From Allobosea robiniae (GTDB taxonomy: Bacteria > Pseudomonadota > Alphaproteobacteria > Rhizobiales > Beijerinckiaceae): a stretch of DNA of 64,000 nucleotides. The notes below the pieces were generated by a model. The model did not search any database. It saw only the letters and a program-made list of their open reading frames with translations, and was not told the DNA's origin. A program made the translations under genes and the position numbers. The DNA lies in contig NZ_FNBZ01000002.1 in NCBI RefSeq assembly GCF_900102525.1, positions 496,001 to 560,000 on the forward strand. The letters are read 5' to 3'. Shown in pieces: positions 35,228 through 43,482 of the stretch (within the stretch, counting starts at the first letter, position 1; every line of letters starts with the position of its first letter).

Positions 35228-35538
35228 CGGCTGCTCCCTGCGGCGCTTCCGGTGCAAAGCCGGGCAAAGGCGGCGTCGATGACGAGCCAGGCTCCGGCTC
35301 CGTAAAGGGATGAGACGAAGCCGTCGCGCTCGCCCATCGTGAAGGCGACGGCGGCGGCGGTATCGATCTGCAGGAGGCTGCCGCTGGCCTCGGTGACGGC
35401 TTGCGCGATATCGGCCGATGCGGTTCCAGCGGGGAAAAAGGCGGCGATCGGTCGTCCCGGCACCGGCCAGGCCGCAATCAGGAGCGCGGCGATCGCCATA
35501 GCGACACCGCAGACCAGGCCGAAGCCGATCTCGCGCAT
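35224..35538 (-). CDS. Small membrane protein coupled to chemoreceptor
   Basis: 104 residues with an N-terminal membrane helix or uncleaved signal ([18 protein letters not shown]), a short soluble middle ([20 protein letters not shown]) and a C-terminal hydrophobic segment ([19 protein letters not shown]). No family is recognised. Its stop overlaps the chemoreceptor start in ATGA, so they are translated together and may work as sensor and receptor. Confidence 0.7.
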
Positions 35539-35653
35539 AGGGACCCCCCGGTTGTCCGATCATAAAACGGAAACCTAGGCGGGCAGATTACGGAGGTCGG
35601 CTTTATGCTTGGTAAATTACTCCATTACGTTGCGGCATGTTTTCAGGATCGGC

Positions 35654-36652
35654 TCAATGCCCGAAACGATCCCGCCAGGCAGGCCTGGCGCCGGCGAAGG
35701 GCAGGGCCGTTGCCGCGTGGACGCCGCGCGCCGCGGCGCGAGCCAGCACATCGGCGGCCGTGGCGCAGAGCTCCGTCATCGCGAAAGCGTCCGAGGGTGC
35801 GCCGCTGTAACCCGTTGCGGCGGCGAAGACGATGTCGCCGTCCAACGGGGCATGGGCAGGGCGCAAGGCACGGGCGAGGCCATCATGCGCGGCGAGCGCG
35901 AGGCGCCGGGCCTGCGGCTTGGTCAGGACGGCGTCGGTCGCGACCAGCGCGATCGTGGTGTTCTGGCCGGTGCCGCCCTTGAAGCGCAAAGCGGTGTCGT
36001 CAGACGTGATCGCGGCAGGCCAACCGATGCCGCCGAACTCACCATCGCGCTCATAGGGCGCCGCCCAGAAATGGGGGCCGTCGCCGATCGTGGCCGTGCC
36101 GACGGCGTTGACCGCAACCAGTGCGCCGACGATCTGCCCTGTCGCGGCCCGCGCGCTCGCCGAGCCGAGACCGCCCTTGAGATTGGCGGTGGTCGCGCCG
36201 TAGCCGGCACCGGCGGTTCCGAGCGTGAATCTGGCGGACGCCGCGGCAGCAGCCTCGGCCCCGAGCCGGGCATAGGGCGTTTCGCCTTCGCCGCGGGCCC
36301 AGGGCTTGTCGCCGCCGTTCATCAGGTCGAACAGGATGGCCTGCGGGACGATCGGCACGCGGAAGGCGCCGACCGGAAAGCCGCGCCCCTCCTTCGCCAG
36401 CCAGCGCATCACGCCATCGGCGGCCCCGAGCCCCCAGGCCGAGCCGCCGGAGAGAACGATGGCGTCGACATGCTCGACGGTCATTTCCGGATCGAGCAGC
36501 GCGGTATCGCGGGTGCCGGGCGCGCCGCCGAGCACGGCGGCGGAGGCGATGGTCGGGCGCTCGAAGATCGCGGCGGTGACGCCCGTCCCTGCTGCAACGT
36601 CATGCGCATGGCCGACGAGCAGGCCGCGGACATCGGTGATGAGATTTTGCAT
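35654..36652 (-). CDS. P1 family (DmpA/NylC-like) N-terminal-nucleophile peptidase
   Basis: 332 residues. The family is made as a precursor that cleaves itself to free an N-terminal Ser or Thr. The likely site is Asn231-Thr232 in GGTGQNTTIALVATDA, matching the Asn-Thr type of 6-aminohexanoate oligomer hydrolase NylC rather than the Gly-Ser type of DmpA. Other blocks are LSGGSAWGLGAADGV and GYGATTANLKGGLG. Relatives cut amide or beta-peptide bonds; the natural substrate is unknown. Lone gene divergent from the Spy-like gene. Confidence 0.88.
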   Translation of the reverse strand: MQNLITDVRGLLVGHAHDVAAGTGVTAAIFERPTIASAAVLGGAPGTRDTALLDPEMTVEHVDAIVLSGGSAWGLGAADGVMRWLAKEGRGFPVGAFRVPIVPQAILFDLMNGGDKPWARGEGETPYARLGAEAAAAASARFTLGTAGAGYGATTANLKGGLGSASARAATGQIVGALVAVNAVGTATIGDGPHFWAAPYERDGEFGGIGWPAAITSDDTALRFKGGTGQNTTIALVATDAVLTKPQARRLALAAHDGLARALRPAHAPLDGDIVFAAATGYSGAPSDAFAMTELCATAADVLARAAARGVHAATALPFAGARPAWRDRFGH

Positions 36653-36825
36653 TGAAAACCCGATGGCGAACCGAATCGTGCCGAAGGCGTTGTCGCTACA
36701 TTACGATCTTTTCATCCGCTGGCCATTGCCGGGTCAGGCCGGCAGGATCAGGTTCACGCTATCGCCAATCGGCTTCGAGACCCGCTGCGCGACGCTTCGA
36801 CTGGACTGTTCCAAGGAGATTGCCC

Positions 36826-37467
36826 GTGAAACCCATTGCCCTCATCGCCGCATCGTCGATCGCGATGCTTGCCGGCAGCTTCGCGCTGGCGCAGCCGCAG
36901 CCGGTCCCGCCCGCGGGCGGCAGCGACCAGAAGCAGGAACGCAGCGAAAGCCGCGAACAGCGCCGCGACGAATGGCGCGAGCGCCGGGCCGAGCGCGCCA
37001 AGGAGCGGATGGAAGAGCGCTTGTCCAAGGTGCGCGCCGATCTCAAGCTCAGCCCGGAGCAGACGGCTCTCTTCGACAAGGTCGAGGGGCTGATCAAGCA
37101 GCGCAGCTCCGAGCGCGGCGAGCGCTGGCAAGCGATGCGCGAGCGGCGCGAGGCGCTGCGCCATGCCGATCTGATGGAGCGCCTCGACGCCACCACCAAC
37201 CGGCAGGGCGAGCGTGCAGCCCGCTCCAAGGAACTGGCCGATGCCGTGCGCCCGCTCTGGACGACGCTCAGCGACGAGCAGAAGACGGTGCTGCGCCGCT
37301 CGGTGCGCGAGGCCATGGCGGAAGGGCGCGAGCGCTTCCGCGAGATGCGCGGCTGGCGTGGTGGCTGGCATGACAACGACCGTGGCGACCGCTGGGAGCG
37401 CGGCGATCGTGGTGACCGCGACGGACGCAGGCACTGGCGGGATCGCGACGACCGGAACGACGACTGA
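36826..37467 (+). CDS. Spy/CpxP-like periplasmic protein with LTxxQ motif
   Basis: 213 residues from GTG 36826, chosen because AAGGAG lies seven bases upstream and a signal peptide follows at once (MLAGSFALAQPQ). The mature protein is very rich in Arg/Glu helices. LSPEQTALFDKVEGL and a second LSDEQKTVLRRSVREA are LTxxQ-type motifs of the Spy/CpxP family, whose members act as periplasmic chaperones or stress sensors. The C-terminus is a low-complexity Asp/Arg/Gly/Trp repeat (RGDRWERGDRGDRDG). Confidence 0.8.
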   Translation: MKPIALIAASSIAMLAGSFALAQPQPVPPAGGSDQKQERSESREQRRDEWRERRAERAKERMEERLSKVRADLKLSPEQTALFDKVEGLIKQRSSERGERWQAMRERREALRHADLMERLDATTNRQGERAARSKELADAVRPLWTTLSDEQKTVLRRSVREAMAEGRERFREMRGWRGGWHDNDRGDRWERGDRGDRDGRRHWRDRDDRNDD

Positions 37468-37504
37468 GCGCTGACGTCGGCCCATTCCCAACAGGTCCAT
37501 GACT

Positions 37505-37538
37505 GAAAAGAGCCGCACCCTGTCTGGGCGCGGCTCTT
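37505..37538 (-). terminator. Hairpin terminator between the Spy-like and PsiF genes
   Basis: AAGAGCCGC / GCGGCTCTT, a 9-bp stem. On the minus strand it is followed by a short T-run (CTTTTC), so it best serves the psiF-like gene, but it may act in both directions. Confidence 0.55.
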
Positions 37539-37564
37539 CGCGTCTGGCTCGCGGGCGCCCGGTC

Positions 37565-37807
37565 TCAGCCGCCGACCGCGTCCGAGACGCATTTCTTGGT
37601 GAAGCTGTTCTTGGCGGCGCCGGCCAGCTTCCTGTCGGCGGCCTGCTTGTCGCAGGCGGCGCCCGCATCCTTCTCGCATTTGGTCAGGAAGCTCGCCTTC
37701 GCCGCCCCGGCCAGCTTCTTGTCCGTGGCCTGCAGGTTGCAGCTTTGCGCCTGGGCGGCGCCGGCCATGCAGCACACAGCGAACGCGGTCAGCAGAAGTC
37801 TTTTCAT
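37565..37807 (-). CDS. PsiF-repeat secreted protein
   Basis: 80 residues: a signal peptide (LLLTAFAVCCMAGAAQAQ) and two PsiF repeats, each of the form Cys...KLAGAAKxSFxxKC (CNLQATDKKLAGAAKASF and CDKQAADRKLAGAAKNSF). In E. coli psiF is induced by phosphate starvation; its function is unknown. The two repeats almost fill the mature protein, and the four Cys probably form two disulfides. No pho box was identified upstream. Confidence 0.85.
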   Translation of the reverse strand: MKRLLLTAFAVCCMAGAAQAQSCNLQATDKKLAGAAKASFLTKCEKDAGAACDKQAADRKLAGAAKNSFTKKCVSDAVGG

Positions 37808-38008
37808 GCGAATCTCCTCTCCGGGGAGATGACGCTACGCTACCGTACGGCTGGGAGATATGGACAAGAGCGCTTTCCGCCCTGCTTTCGTCAAAATCCC
37901 TAACACACGGAATTCAAAAGGAATTCAGGCATTTACCATATCCATTCAGGTTGGATTCACGCCTCGCCGTTTACGCTTTGTCAGTGATTGCGATGCGAGA
38001 GGTGAGCC

Positions 38009-38161
38009 ATGAAGCAGACATGGTCATGTTGGGCGATGCGGGCCTTCATCGGCTCGGTCTTCATCGTCTGCCTGTTCGGGCCCTATGCGCTGTCGATCCT
38101 GATCGGCTGCCTGGGAGTGGGCTGCTATTTCTTCCGCAACGAAGTCGGCTCGCATCTCTGA
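38009..38161 (+). CDS. Small membrane protein, 50 aa
   Basis: ATG at 38009 behind GAGAGGTGAGCC opens 50 codons. The product starts MKQTWSCWAMRAFIG and has one long hydrophobic stretch (SVFIVCLFGPYALSILIGC) before a short polar tail (FFRNEVGSHL). It is Cys-rich for its size (four). It is preceded by an AT-richer 200-base interval that could hold its promoter. No family recognised. Confidence 0.5.
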   Translation: MKQTWSCWAMRAFIGSVFIVCLFGPYALSILIGCLGVGCYFFRNEVGSHL

Positions 38162-38229
38162 GCCGTTGCACGCCTGGTTCCATTCCCGGCCGAAACCGCT
38201 TTTCGTCGCCCAGCCGCGCGCGGCGCATT

Positions 38230-38514
38230 CTACCTGATCCGGCGCAGGTGACAGGTCTTCACCTTGCCGCCACGGCCATCCGAGCGCCAGACGCAGCCTG
38301 AACGGGCCGGGGCGCGATCATAGAGATAGATCTCCGCGCGCCGCTTACGATTGAAGCTTTGATTGGAAAAGTCGTGCCCGCCGACGCGGACATTGCGTCC
38401 GAAGCGGACTTCCGCCGACGCGCCTGATGATAGCGCTACGTTCCATCCCACCGCCATCGAGAGCAGGTACGCGGCGGTCGCCAAAGCGCCGAACGTCGCC
38501 TTCAAAACCCTCAT
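38230..38514 (-). CDS. Small exported protein, 94 aa
   Basis: ATG 38514 follows GGGAGAATGGC. An N-terminal signal peptide (LKATFGALATAAYLLSMAVG) precedes a basic mature domain with GGHDFSNQSFNRKRR, YLYDRAPARSGCVW and a second Cys in VKTCHLRR, probably one disulfide. No family is recognised. It lies upstream of nothing on its own strand and appears monocistronic. Confidence 0.65.
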   Translation of the reverse strand: MRVLKATFGALATAAYLLSMAVGWNVALSSGASAEVRFGRNVRVGGHDFSNQSFNRKRRAEIYLYDRAPARSGCVWRSDGRGGKVKTCHLRRIR

Positions 38515-38577
38515 GCCATTCTCCCGGTCGCGATCGGTGGGCGCATCATGCCGCCAAACCGGCGTATCGCCAGAACG

Positions 38578-38607
38578 AAAAAGGGGACGGCCCGAAGGCC
38601 GTCCCCT
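38578..38607 (-). terminator. Rho-independent terminator of rpsD
   Basis: AGGGGACGGCC / GGCCGTCCCCT, an 11-bp stem with loop CGAA. On the minus strand the stem is followed by a T-run (complement of 38578-38581), 44 bases after the rpsD stop. Confidence 0.82.
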
Positions 38608-38650
38608 GAATGTCGTCTGCGCCCCGAAAGGCCAAGGGCGTTGTCGCCGA

Positions 38651-39268
38651 TCAGCGCGAGTAGAACTCGATGACCAGGTTCGGCTCCATCTGCACCGCGT
38701 AGGGCACGTCCGACAGGGTCGGGGTGCGGGTGTAGGTGGCCGAGAACTTGGTGTGGTCGGCGTCGATGTAATCGGGCACGTCACGCTCGGCCAGCGCGGC
38801 CGACTCGATGACGATGGCGAGCTGCTTCGACGAATCCTTGACCGCGATCACGTCGCCCGGCTTCACCTGATAGGAGGCGATGTTGACGCGCTTGCCGTTC
38901 ACGGTGATGTGGCCGTGGTTGACGAACTGGCGGGCCGCGAAGACGGTCGGGACGAACTTGGCGCGGTAGATCACCGCGTCGAGACGACGCTCGAGCAGGC
39001 CGACGAGGTTCTCGCCCGAGTCGCCCTTCAGGCGGATCGCCTCGGCGTAGTAGCGGCGGAACTGCTTCTCGGAGATCGAGCCGTAATAACCCTTCAGCTT
39101 CTGCTTGGCGCGCAGCTGCGTGCCGAAGTCGGACGGCTTGCCCTTGCGGCGCTGGCCGTGCTGGCCGGGGCCGTATTCACGACGGTTGACCGGGGACTTC
39201 GGGCGGCCCCAGATGTTCTGACCGAGGCGGCGGTCAATCTTGTACTTCGCCTCATGGCGCTTCGACAT
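38651..39268 (-). CDS. rpsD: 30S ribosomal protein S4
   Basis: 205 residues, the standard length. It binds 16S rRNA early in 30S assembly and contributes to decoding accuracy. It begins [20 protein letters not shown] and includes the N-terminal S4 region, the S4 RNA-binding domain ([39 protein letters not shown]) and the C-terminal [10 protein letters not shown]. The N-terminal Cys zinc motif of some bacterial S4 proteins is absent. Monocistronic here, with its own terminator. Confidence 0.98.
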   Translation of the reverse strand: MSKRHEAKYKIDRRLGQNIWGRPKSPVNRREYGPGQHGQRRKGKPSDFGTQLRAKQKLKGYYGSISEKQFRRYYAEAIRLKGDSGENLVGLLERRLDAVIYRAKFVPTVFAARQFVNHGHITVNGKRVNIASYQVKPGDVIAVKDSSKQLAIVIESAALAERDVPDYIDADHTKFSATYTRTPTLSDVPYAVQMEPNLVIEFYSR

Positions 39269-39464
39269 GTCGCGTGTCCTCTCAGGTTCGCGAGTTGAGG
39301 ACCGCGCCCTCCTGTCCCCTTGCGGGGCGACAGATCCAGCTTCCGAAGAAGAGCGGATCACGGGTGCGGAAAAAGCCACGCGGCCCCGTGAGGAGCCGCG
39401 CGACGAGAGGGCGTATGACGGAAAGCCGGCTTCGAGTCAATTCCGGACAGGCGGAAAGCCGCAA

Positions 39465-39704
39465 TCAGCGCCAGTAGCCATAGGGTCGATAATAATAATG
39501 GTGGCGCCGCGGACGGTGCTTGTACCAGCCATAGTGATGGCCGCGATTCCAGCCATGGTGGCGGCGTGGCCCGTGGCCGTAGAAGCCGTGATGCCCATGG
39601 CCTCCGCGCCAGCCATGGGGCTTCGCCTGCGCTTCCGTGCTTGTGCCGACGCCGGCGAAGGCGAGGCTGGCGGCAAGCGCCGACAGCAATAGCAGCTTTC
39701 TCAT
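39465..39704 (-). CDS. Small secreted His/Gly/Tyr-rich protein
   Basis: 79 residues behind AAGGAG. A signal peptide (LLLLSALAASLAFAGVG) precedes a mature domain of mostly His, Gly, Arg, Tyr and Trp (GWRGGHGHHGFYGHG, RRHHYYYRPYGYW). The composition could bind metal ions, but this is only inferred. It is similar in style, not in sequence, to the Gly/Tyr-rich protein at 9215-9574. Confidence 0.72.
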   Translation of the reverse strand: MRKLLLLSALAASLAFAGVGTSTEAQAKPHGWRGGHGHHGFYGHGPRRHHGWNRGHHYGWYKHRPRRHHYYYRPYGYWR

Positions 39705-39767
39705 GAGGCTGGCTCCTTCTGCGATGGTCGCCGGAACCCTAAACGCTTCGGGGTCGGGCTGGTTCCC

Positions 39768-40634
39768 TCAGTTCGCCAGGGGCATGGGTTCGACGACGAC
39801 CTGGGCTAGGCCGTAACCGGCCAGCGCGATCCGCAACGGGCCGGTCAGGCCGGAGCCGTTTGTGAAAACCGCGGTGGCGTCGTGGCAGGCAAGGGCGGGC
39901 TGACGGGCGCCGGACAGGAGATCGGCGACACGGCGCGCGATCGCCGGCGCCGGGTCGATCCACTCGACCGACCAGGGCGCGAGCCGCTTCATCCGCTCCA
40001 GCAGCAGGGGATAATGCGTGCAGGACAGGGTGACGACATCGGTGCGGCGGCCATCCTCCTCGATGAAGCAGGGGGCGATCTCGGCAGCAAGGATCGCGTC
40101 GTCGACGGCCTCGCCCTTCAGCGCCTGCTCGGCAAGACCGGCGAGCCGCGTCGCGCCGACGAGCGTGACGCGGTGACTGGCCGCATAGGTCTCGATCAGC
40201 TCGCGGGTGTAGTCGCGCGCCACGGTGCCGGGCGTGGCCAGTACCGAGATCATGCCGCTGCGGGTCGCGGCTGCGGCCGGCTTGATCGCGGGGACGGTTC
40301 CGACGAAGGGGATGGCGAAGCGTGCCCTGAGCGCCGGGAGCACCAGCGTCGAGGCCGTGTTGCAGGCGATGACCACGAGATCGGGATGGAAGCGCGCAAT
40401 GAGGCGCTCCATCACGGCGAGCACGCGGGTGACGAGTTCGCCCTCGCCCAGGCGGCCATAGGGAAAGCCGGCATCGTCGGCGGCGTAGACGATATGGGCG
40501 CCGGGGCAGGCCTGGGTGGTGCGCGCGAGCACGGTGAGGCCGCCGAGGCCGGAATCGAAGACGAGGATGGTGGGCCGGGGCCGGGGGATCGCGAAGGGGC
40601 GGTGGCCCGCGCCGGCGAGGAGATCGACTTGCAT
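39768..40634 (-). CDS. murI: Glutamate racemase
   Basis: 288 residues from ATG 40634. It makes D-glutamate for peptidoglycan. The two catalytic Cys are in VIACNTASTLV and VTLSCTHYPLLLERM, and the substrate loop is VFDSGLGGLTVL near the N-terminus. All racemase blocks are intact. A TTG seven codons upstream is also in frame but less likely. Lone minus-strand gene, 63 bases after the His-rich gene start and divergent from the MarR-GNAT gene. Confidence 0.95.
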   Translation of the reverse strand: MQVDLLAGAGHRPFAIPRPRPTILVFDSGLGGLTVLARTTQACPGAHIVYAADDAGFPYGRLGEGELVTRVLAVMERLIARFHPDLVVIACNTASTLVLPALRARFAIPFVGTVPAIKPAAAATRSGMISVLATPGTVARDYTRELIETYAASHRVTLVGATRLAGLAEQALKGEAVDDAILAAEIAPCFIEEDGRRTDVVTLSCTHYPLLLERMKRLAPWSVEWIDPAPAIARRVADLLSGARQPALACHDATAVFTNGSGLTGPLRIALAGYGLAQVVVEPMPLAN

Positions 40635-40717
40635 TGAGAGTGCCGCAAACGCCAAAGCGCGACTCCGCCAGAGACCGGTTAAGGGACGGTCAACGACGGG
40701 TTCAGCGGCTGTCTCGA

Positions 40718-40742
40718 ATTTAGTTGACTATGTCCACTAAAT
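40718..40742. promoter_or_regulatory. 25-bp near-perfect palindrome, probable MarR operator
   Basis: ATTTAGTTGAC-TAT-GTCCACTAAAT has ten of eleven arm pairs matched around a 3-nt centre. It lies 130 bases before the MarR-GNAT start and 84 after the murI start. MarR dimers bind such AT-rich dyads, so it may control the fusion gene and perhaps murI. Confidence 0.65.
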
Positions 40743-40871
40743 CGATTGGCATCTGGAGGAGTTCAGCAAAAGTGCGCAGCGGTTTTGCGCCCGGAACTGC
40801 GTCGAAACAAAAAGATAGAGCTTTGGAGGCGAACGGGTGCTCGCCGGAAATGCTCTAGCTGGAGGTGCGCC

Positions 40872-41810
40872 ATGGAAACCACCGAGACCGCCGTCGCCGC
40901 GATCCGCCGCTTCAACCGCTTCCATACCCGCTGGGTCGGGGCGCTCGGCGGGAGCCTGCACGGCTCGGGCCTCGCGCTCGCCGAGGCGCGCGTGCTTTAC
41001 GAGCTGGCGCAGCGCGACGACTGGCAGGCGGCCGAGATGGCCAAGTCGCTCGATCTCGATCCGGCCTATCTCTCACGCATCCTCAAGCGCTTTGCCGGGC
41101 AGGGCTGGCTCGAACGCAGCCGCTCGGTAGCCGATGGCCGGGCCTGGCGCCTGCGCCTGACGGCGAAGGGCAGGGCGGCCTTCCAGCCGCTCGACGAGGC
41201 TTCGAGCGCGCAGGCGGGGGCGATCCTGGGGCGGCTGGCACCGCTCGAGCAGGCGAGGCTTGTCGATGCGCTCGCCGATACCGAGCGGCTTCTCACCGGC
41301 GATGTTCGTGATCGTTCCGCGCCGGTTACCCGTGAGCATCGGGCCGGCGACATGGGGTGGGTCGTCGGCGCGCATGGCCGGCTCTATGCCGAGGACTACG
41401 GCTGGGATCTGAGTTTCGAGGCGCTCGTAGCGGAAATCGCCGCGAAGTTCCTGCGCGAGTTCAAGCCCGACCACGAGCGCTGCTTCATCGCCGAGCTCGA
41501 TGGCCAGCCCGTCGGTTCCGCCTTCGTCGTGCAGGAGGACGAGGCGACGGCCAAGCTCAGGCTCGTGATCGTCGAGAAGCGGGCACATGGGCTCGGGCTC
41601 GGCAAGCGACTGGTCCGCGAGGCCATCGGTTTCGCGCGCGCTGCCGGCTACGGGCGCATGGTGCTCTGGACCAACGACATCCTGCACGCGGCGCGCGGCA
41701 TCTATGTCGGCGAAGGCTTCAGGCTGGTGGCGGAGGAGAAGCACCACTCCTTCGGGCAGGATCTCGTCGGTCAGAACTGGGAACTGGCGCTTCGGCCGAG
41801 CGCGGCCTGA
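40872..41810 (+). CDS. MarR-type regulator fused to GNAT acetyltransferase
   Basis: 312 residues in two domains. Residues 1-150 are a MarR winged helix (LAEARVLYELAQRDDWQAAE, LDLDPAYLSRILKRFAGQGW, SVADGRAWRLRLTAKGRAAF). Residues 160-312 are a GNAT acetyltransferase with the acetyl-CoA loop KRAHGLGLGKRLVREAIGFA and GRMVLWTNDILHAARGIYVG. The strong GGAGGTGCGCC fixes the ATG at 40872. Such fusions are widespread, but their ligands and acetyl acceptors are largely unknown. The 40718-40742 palindrome is its likely operator. Confidence 0.92.
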   Translation: METTETAVAAIRRFNRFHTRWVGALGGSLHGSGLALAEARVLYELAQRDDWQAAEMAKSLDLDPAYLSRILKRFAGQGWLERSRSVADGRAWRLRLTAKGRAAFQPLDEASSAQAGAILGRLAPLEQARLVDALADTERLLTGDVRDRSAPVTREHRAGDMGWVVGAHGRLYAEDYGWDLSFEALVAEIAAKFLREFKPDHERCFIAELDGQPVGSAFVVQEDEATAKLRLVIVEKRAHGLGLGKRLVREAIGFARAAGYGRMVLWTNDILHAARGIYVGEGFRLVAEEKHHSFGQDLVGQNWELALRPSAA

Positions 41811-41816
41811 TACCCG

Positions 41817-43133
41817 TCAAGCCTTCAGGCGCGTCAGCGCCGCTGCCGCAGCGCGGCCGGCGAGCGTTGCGCCGCCGACCGTCATGGCGCCGCCTCCGGC
41901 CGTCGCCTCGCCGGCGATGAAGAGGCGGTTGCCGATCGGCTGGGCGAGGGCGTCGCGCGCCGCCTCGTGGCCGGGATCGCAGATCGAATAGGAGCCGCGG
42001 GCGAAGGGATCGGTCCACCAGGCCGGGAAGGAGACCGCCTTCACCGCCTTCCGGAAGTCCGAACCGACCATCTTCGCCAGCAGGTCGACGAGATGGGCGC
42101 GCGCCTCGTGGGTGCCGGCCTCGGAGAGCTTGCGGGCATAATCGCCGCCGCAATAGCCGATGACGATGTCCTGCCCGCCGGGGAACATGTCGAGGTTCAT
42201 CAGGCGTTCGGGCGCGGCCGCTTCGAGGAAGCTCGCGCCCGGCGCGATGCCGAAACGGTCACCCTCGACCTTCAGCGCGATCTTGGTCAGCGCGCCCATA
42301 TGCAGGCCGGCAAGGGCGTCGCGCGTCGCGGCCGGCAGCTCCGGGATGAAGCGGATCGTCCCGGCCTTCAGCACGCCGACCGGGACCGTGACGATGCAGG
42401 CATTGGCCCGCAGCGTGCCCGAACGCGTGGTGACGGTGACGCCCGGTCCGTCCCAGCGGACCGTCTCGACCTGCTCGTTCAGGCGGATGTCCAGCCCGGT
42501 GGCCGAGCGTGCGACGAGATTGCCGTAGCCGGAGGGGACGACGAGATCGTCTCCGGACCAGAGGCGCTGATAGTCGCGCGCGGAGATGCGGCTCGATTCC
42601 TCGCCGATGGAAAGCAGCAGGCCGGATGCCGCGACGGGCGCCAGCTCCGGGCCGAGATCTCCCAAGAGTTCGGCGATCGACATGTCGCGTTGCGTGAGAT
42701 CGATCGTTTCCAGCCGGCGGTCGATCTGGCCGAATGCGCTCCGGCGGCGATTGCGGTCGGAATCGGCCATCGGTTGGCCGTCGGCGAAGACCTTGAAGCC
42801 GCTGCCCCAGGATTCGGCAGGGGTGGCGATGCCGAGATCGCGGGCGATCTGGACCCAGGGGTTGCGCTCGGCCCAGTGGATGAACATCGCGCCCGCATCG
42901 TAGGCCGGACCGAGCGAGGCATCGGTGAAGGCGCGCCCTCCGACGCGGTCCCGCGCTTCGAGTACGACGGCCTGGCGCCCGGCGCCGCGCAGGGCCTGCG
43001 CCGCGGCGATGCCGGCCGCGCCGGCGCCGATCACGACGACGTCGGTATCAGACGCGGCTGCCGCCCGGCCGGCCATGGCGAAGCTCGTGGCCAAGGCGCC
43101 TGTTCCCGTCAACATCGTCCGGCGGTCGAGCAT
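41817..43133 (-). CDS. Flavin monoamine oxidase family FAD-dependent oxidoreductase
   Basis: 438 residues. The N-terminus is twin-arginine-like (LDRRTMLTGTGALATSFAMAG), suggesting export of the folded flavoprotein. The FAD dinucleotide fold is DVVVIGAGAAGIAAAQAL, followed by VLEARDRVGGRAF. The C-terminal flavin block LFIAGEATAGGGAMTVGGA is complete. The family oxidises amines or amino acids to aldehydes or imines with release of H2O2. It converges on the MarR-GNAT gene, six bases between stops. Substrate unknown. Confidence 0.88.
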   Translation of the reverse strand: MLDRRTMLTGTGALATSFAMAGRAAAASDTDVVVIGAGAAGIAAAQALRGAGRQAVVLEARDRVGGRAFTDASLGPAYDAGAMFIHWAERNPWVQIARDLGIATPAESWGSGFKVFADGQPMADSDRNRRRSAFGQIDRRLETIDLTQRDMSIAELLGDLGPELAPVAASGLLLSIGEESSRISARDYQRLWSGDDLVVPSGYGNLVARSATGLDIRLNEQVETVRWDGPGVTVTTRSGTLRANACIVTVPVGVLKAGTIRFIPELPAATRDALAGLHMGALTKIALKVEGDRFGIAPGASFLEAAAPERLMNLDMFPGGQDIVIGYCGGDYARKLSEAGTHEARAHLVDLLAKMVGSDFRKAVKAVSFPAWWTDPFARGSYSICDPGHEAARDALAQPIGNRLFIAGEATAGGGAMTVGGATLAGRAAAAALTRLKA

Positions 43134-43287
43134 CTGTAGCGTCCCTTGATGCTCCGCATGTTGGAGCCCTGCCGCTGCATTGCAACGGGAAGCTGGCGGG
43201 CGAGGGGCAGGATGCGATCACGAGATCGGGAGCCGGTGGGCCTCGGCTGCGGGCTTCAGCTTAGAATGATGCGATCAATTATTATTG

Positions 43288-43304
43288 TTTAGATGAATTC
43301 TACT
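43288..43304 (+). promoter_or_regulatory. Irr/ICE-like iron-control element
   Basis: TTTAGATGAATTCTACT matches 11 of the 14 specified positions of the rhizobial iron control element TTTAGAA-N3-TTCTAAA. It lies about 180 bases before the haem receptor start. Irr binds this element in Bradyrhizobium to control iron and haem genes. Confidence 0.45.
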
Positions 43305-43385
43305 ATTGTGTTCTTCCTGCATCGGAAGATGTCCTTCGTGTGGCAGGCAATTGACAGTCATCGAGTCGCTCAATATCCGAATATT

Positions 43386-43407
43386 GTCTTATCGGGGCAG
43401 ATAAGAC
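43386..43407. promoter_or_regulatory. Dyad GTCTTATC-N6-GATAAGAC before the TonB receptor
   Basis: A perfect 8-bp inverted repeat with a 6-base spacer, 75 bases before the receptor start. It may be an operator for an iron- or haem-responsive regulator, or a leader hairpin in the mRNA. Confidence 0.45.
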
Positions 43408-43482
43408 CTTGTTTGTATTAATTTAAAACTATTGAGGCGCGGCGGCTTTGACCCGCAGCGTTCAGAAGGACGGGTCAAGGCC

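Larger units (their letters stand above)
43134..43482. other. Regulatory interval before the TonB receptor
   Basis: 349 bases, clearly AT-richer than the surroundings from 43260 on. It holds an Irr-box-like element (43288-43304), an imperfect dyad CAATATCCGAATATTG (43371-43386) and an 8-bp hairpin or dyad (43386-43407). No gene seen. Confidence 0.6.
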
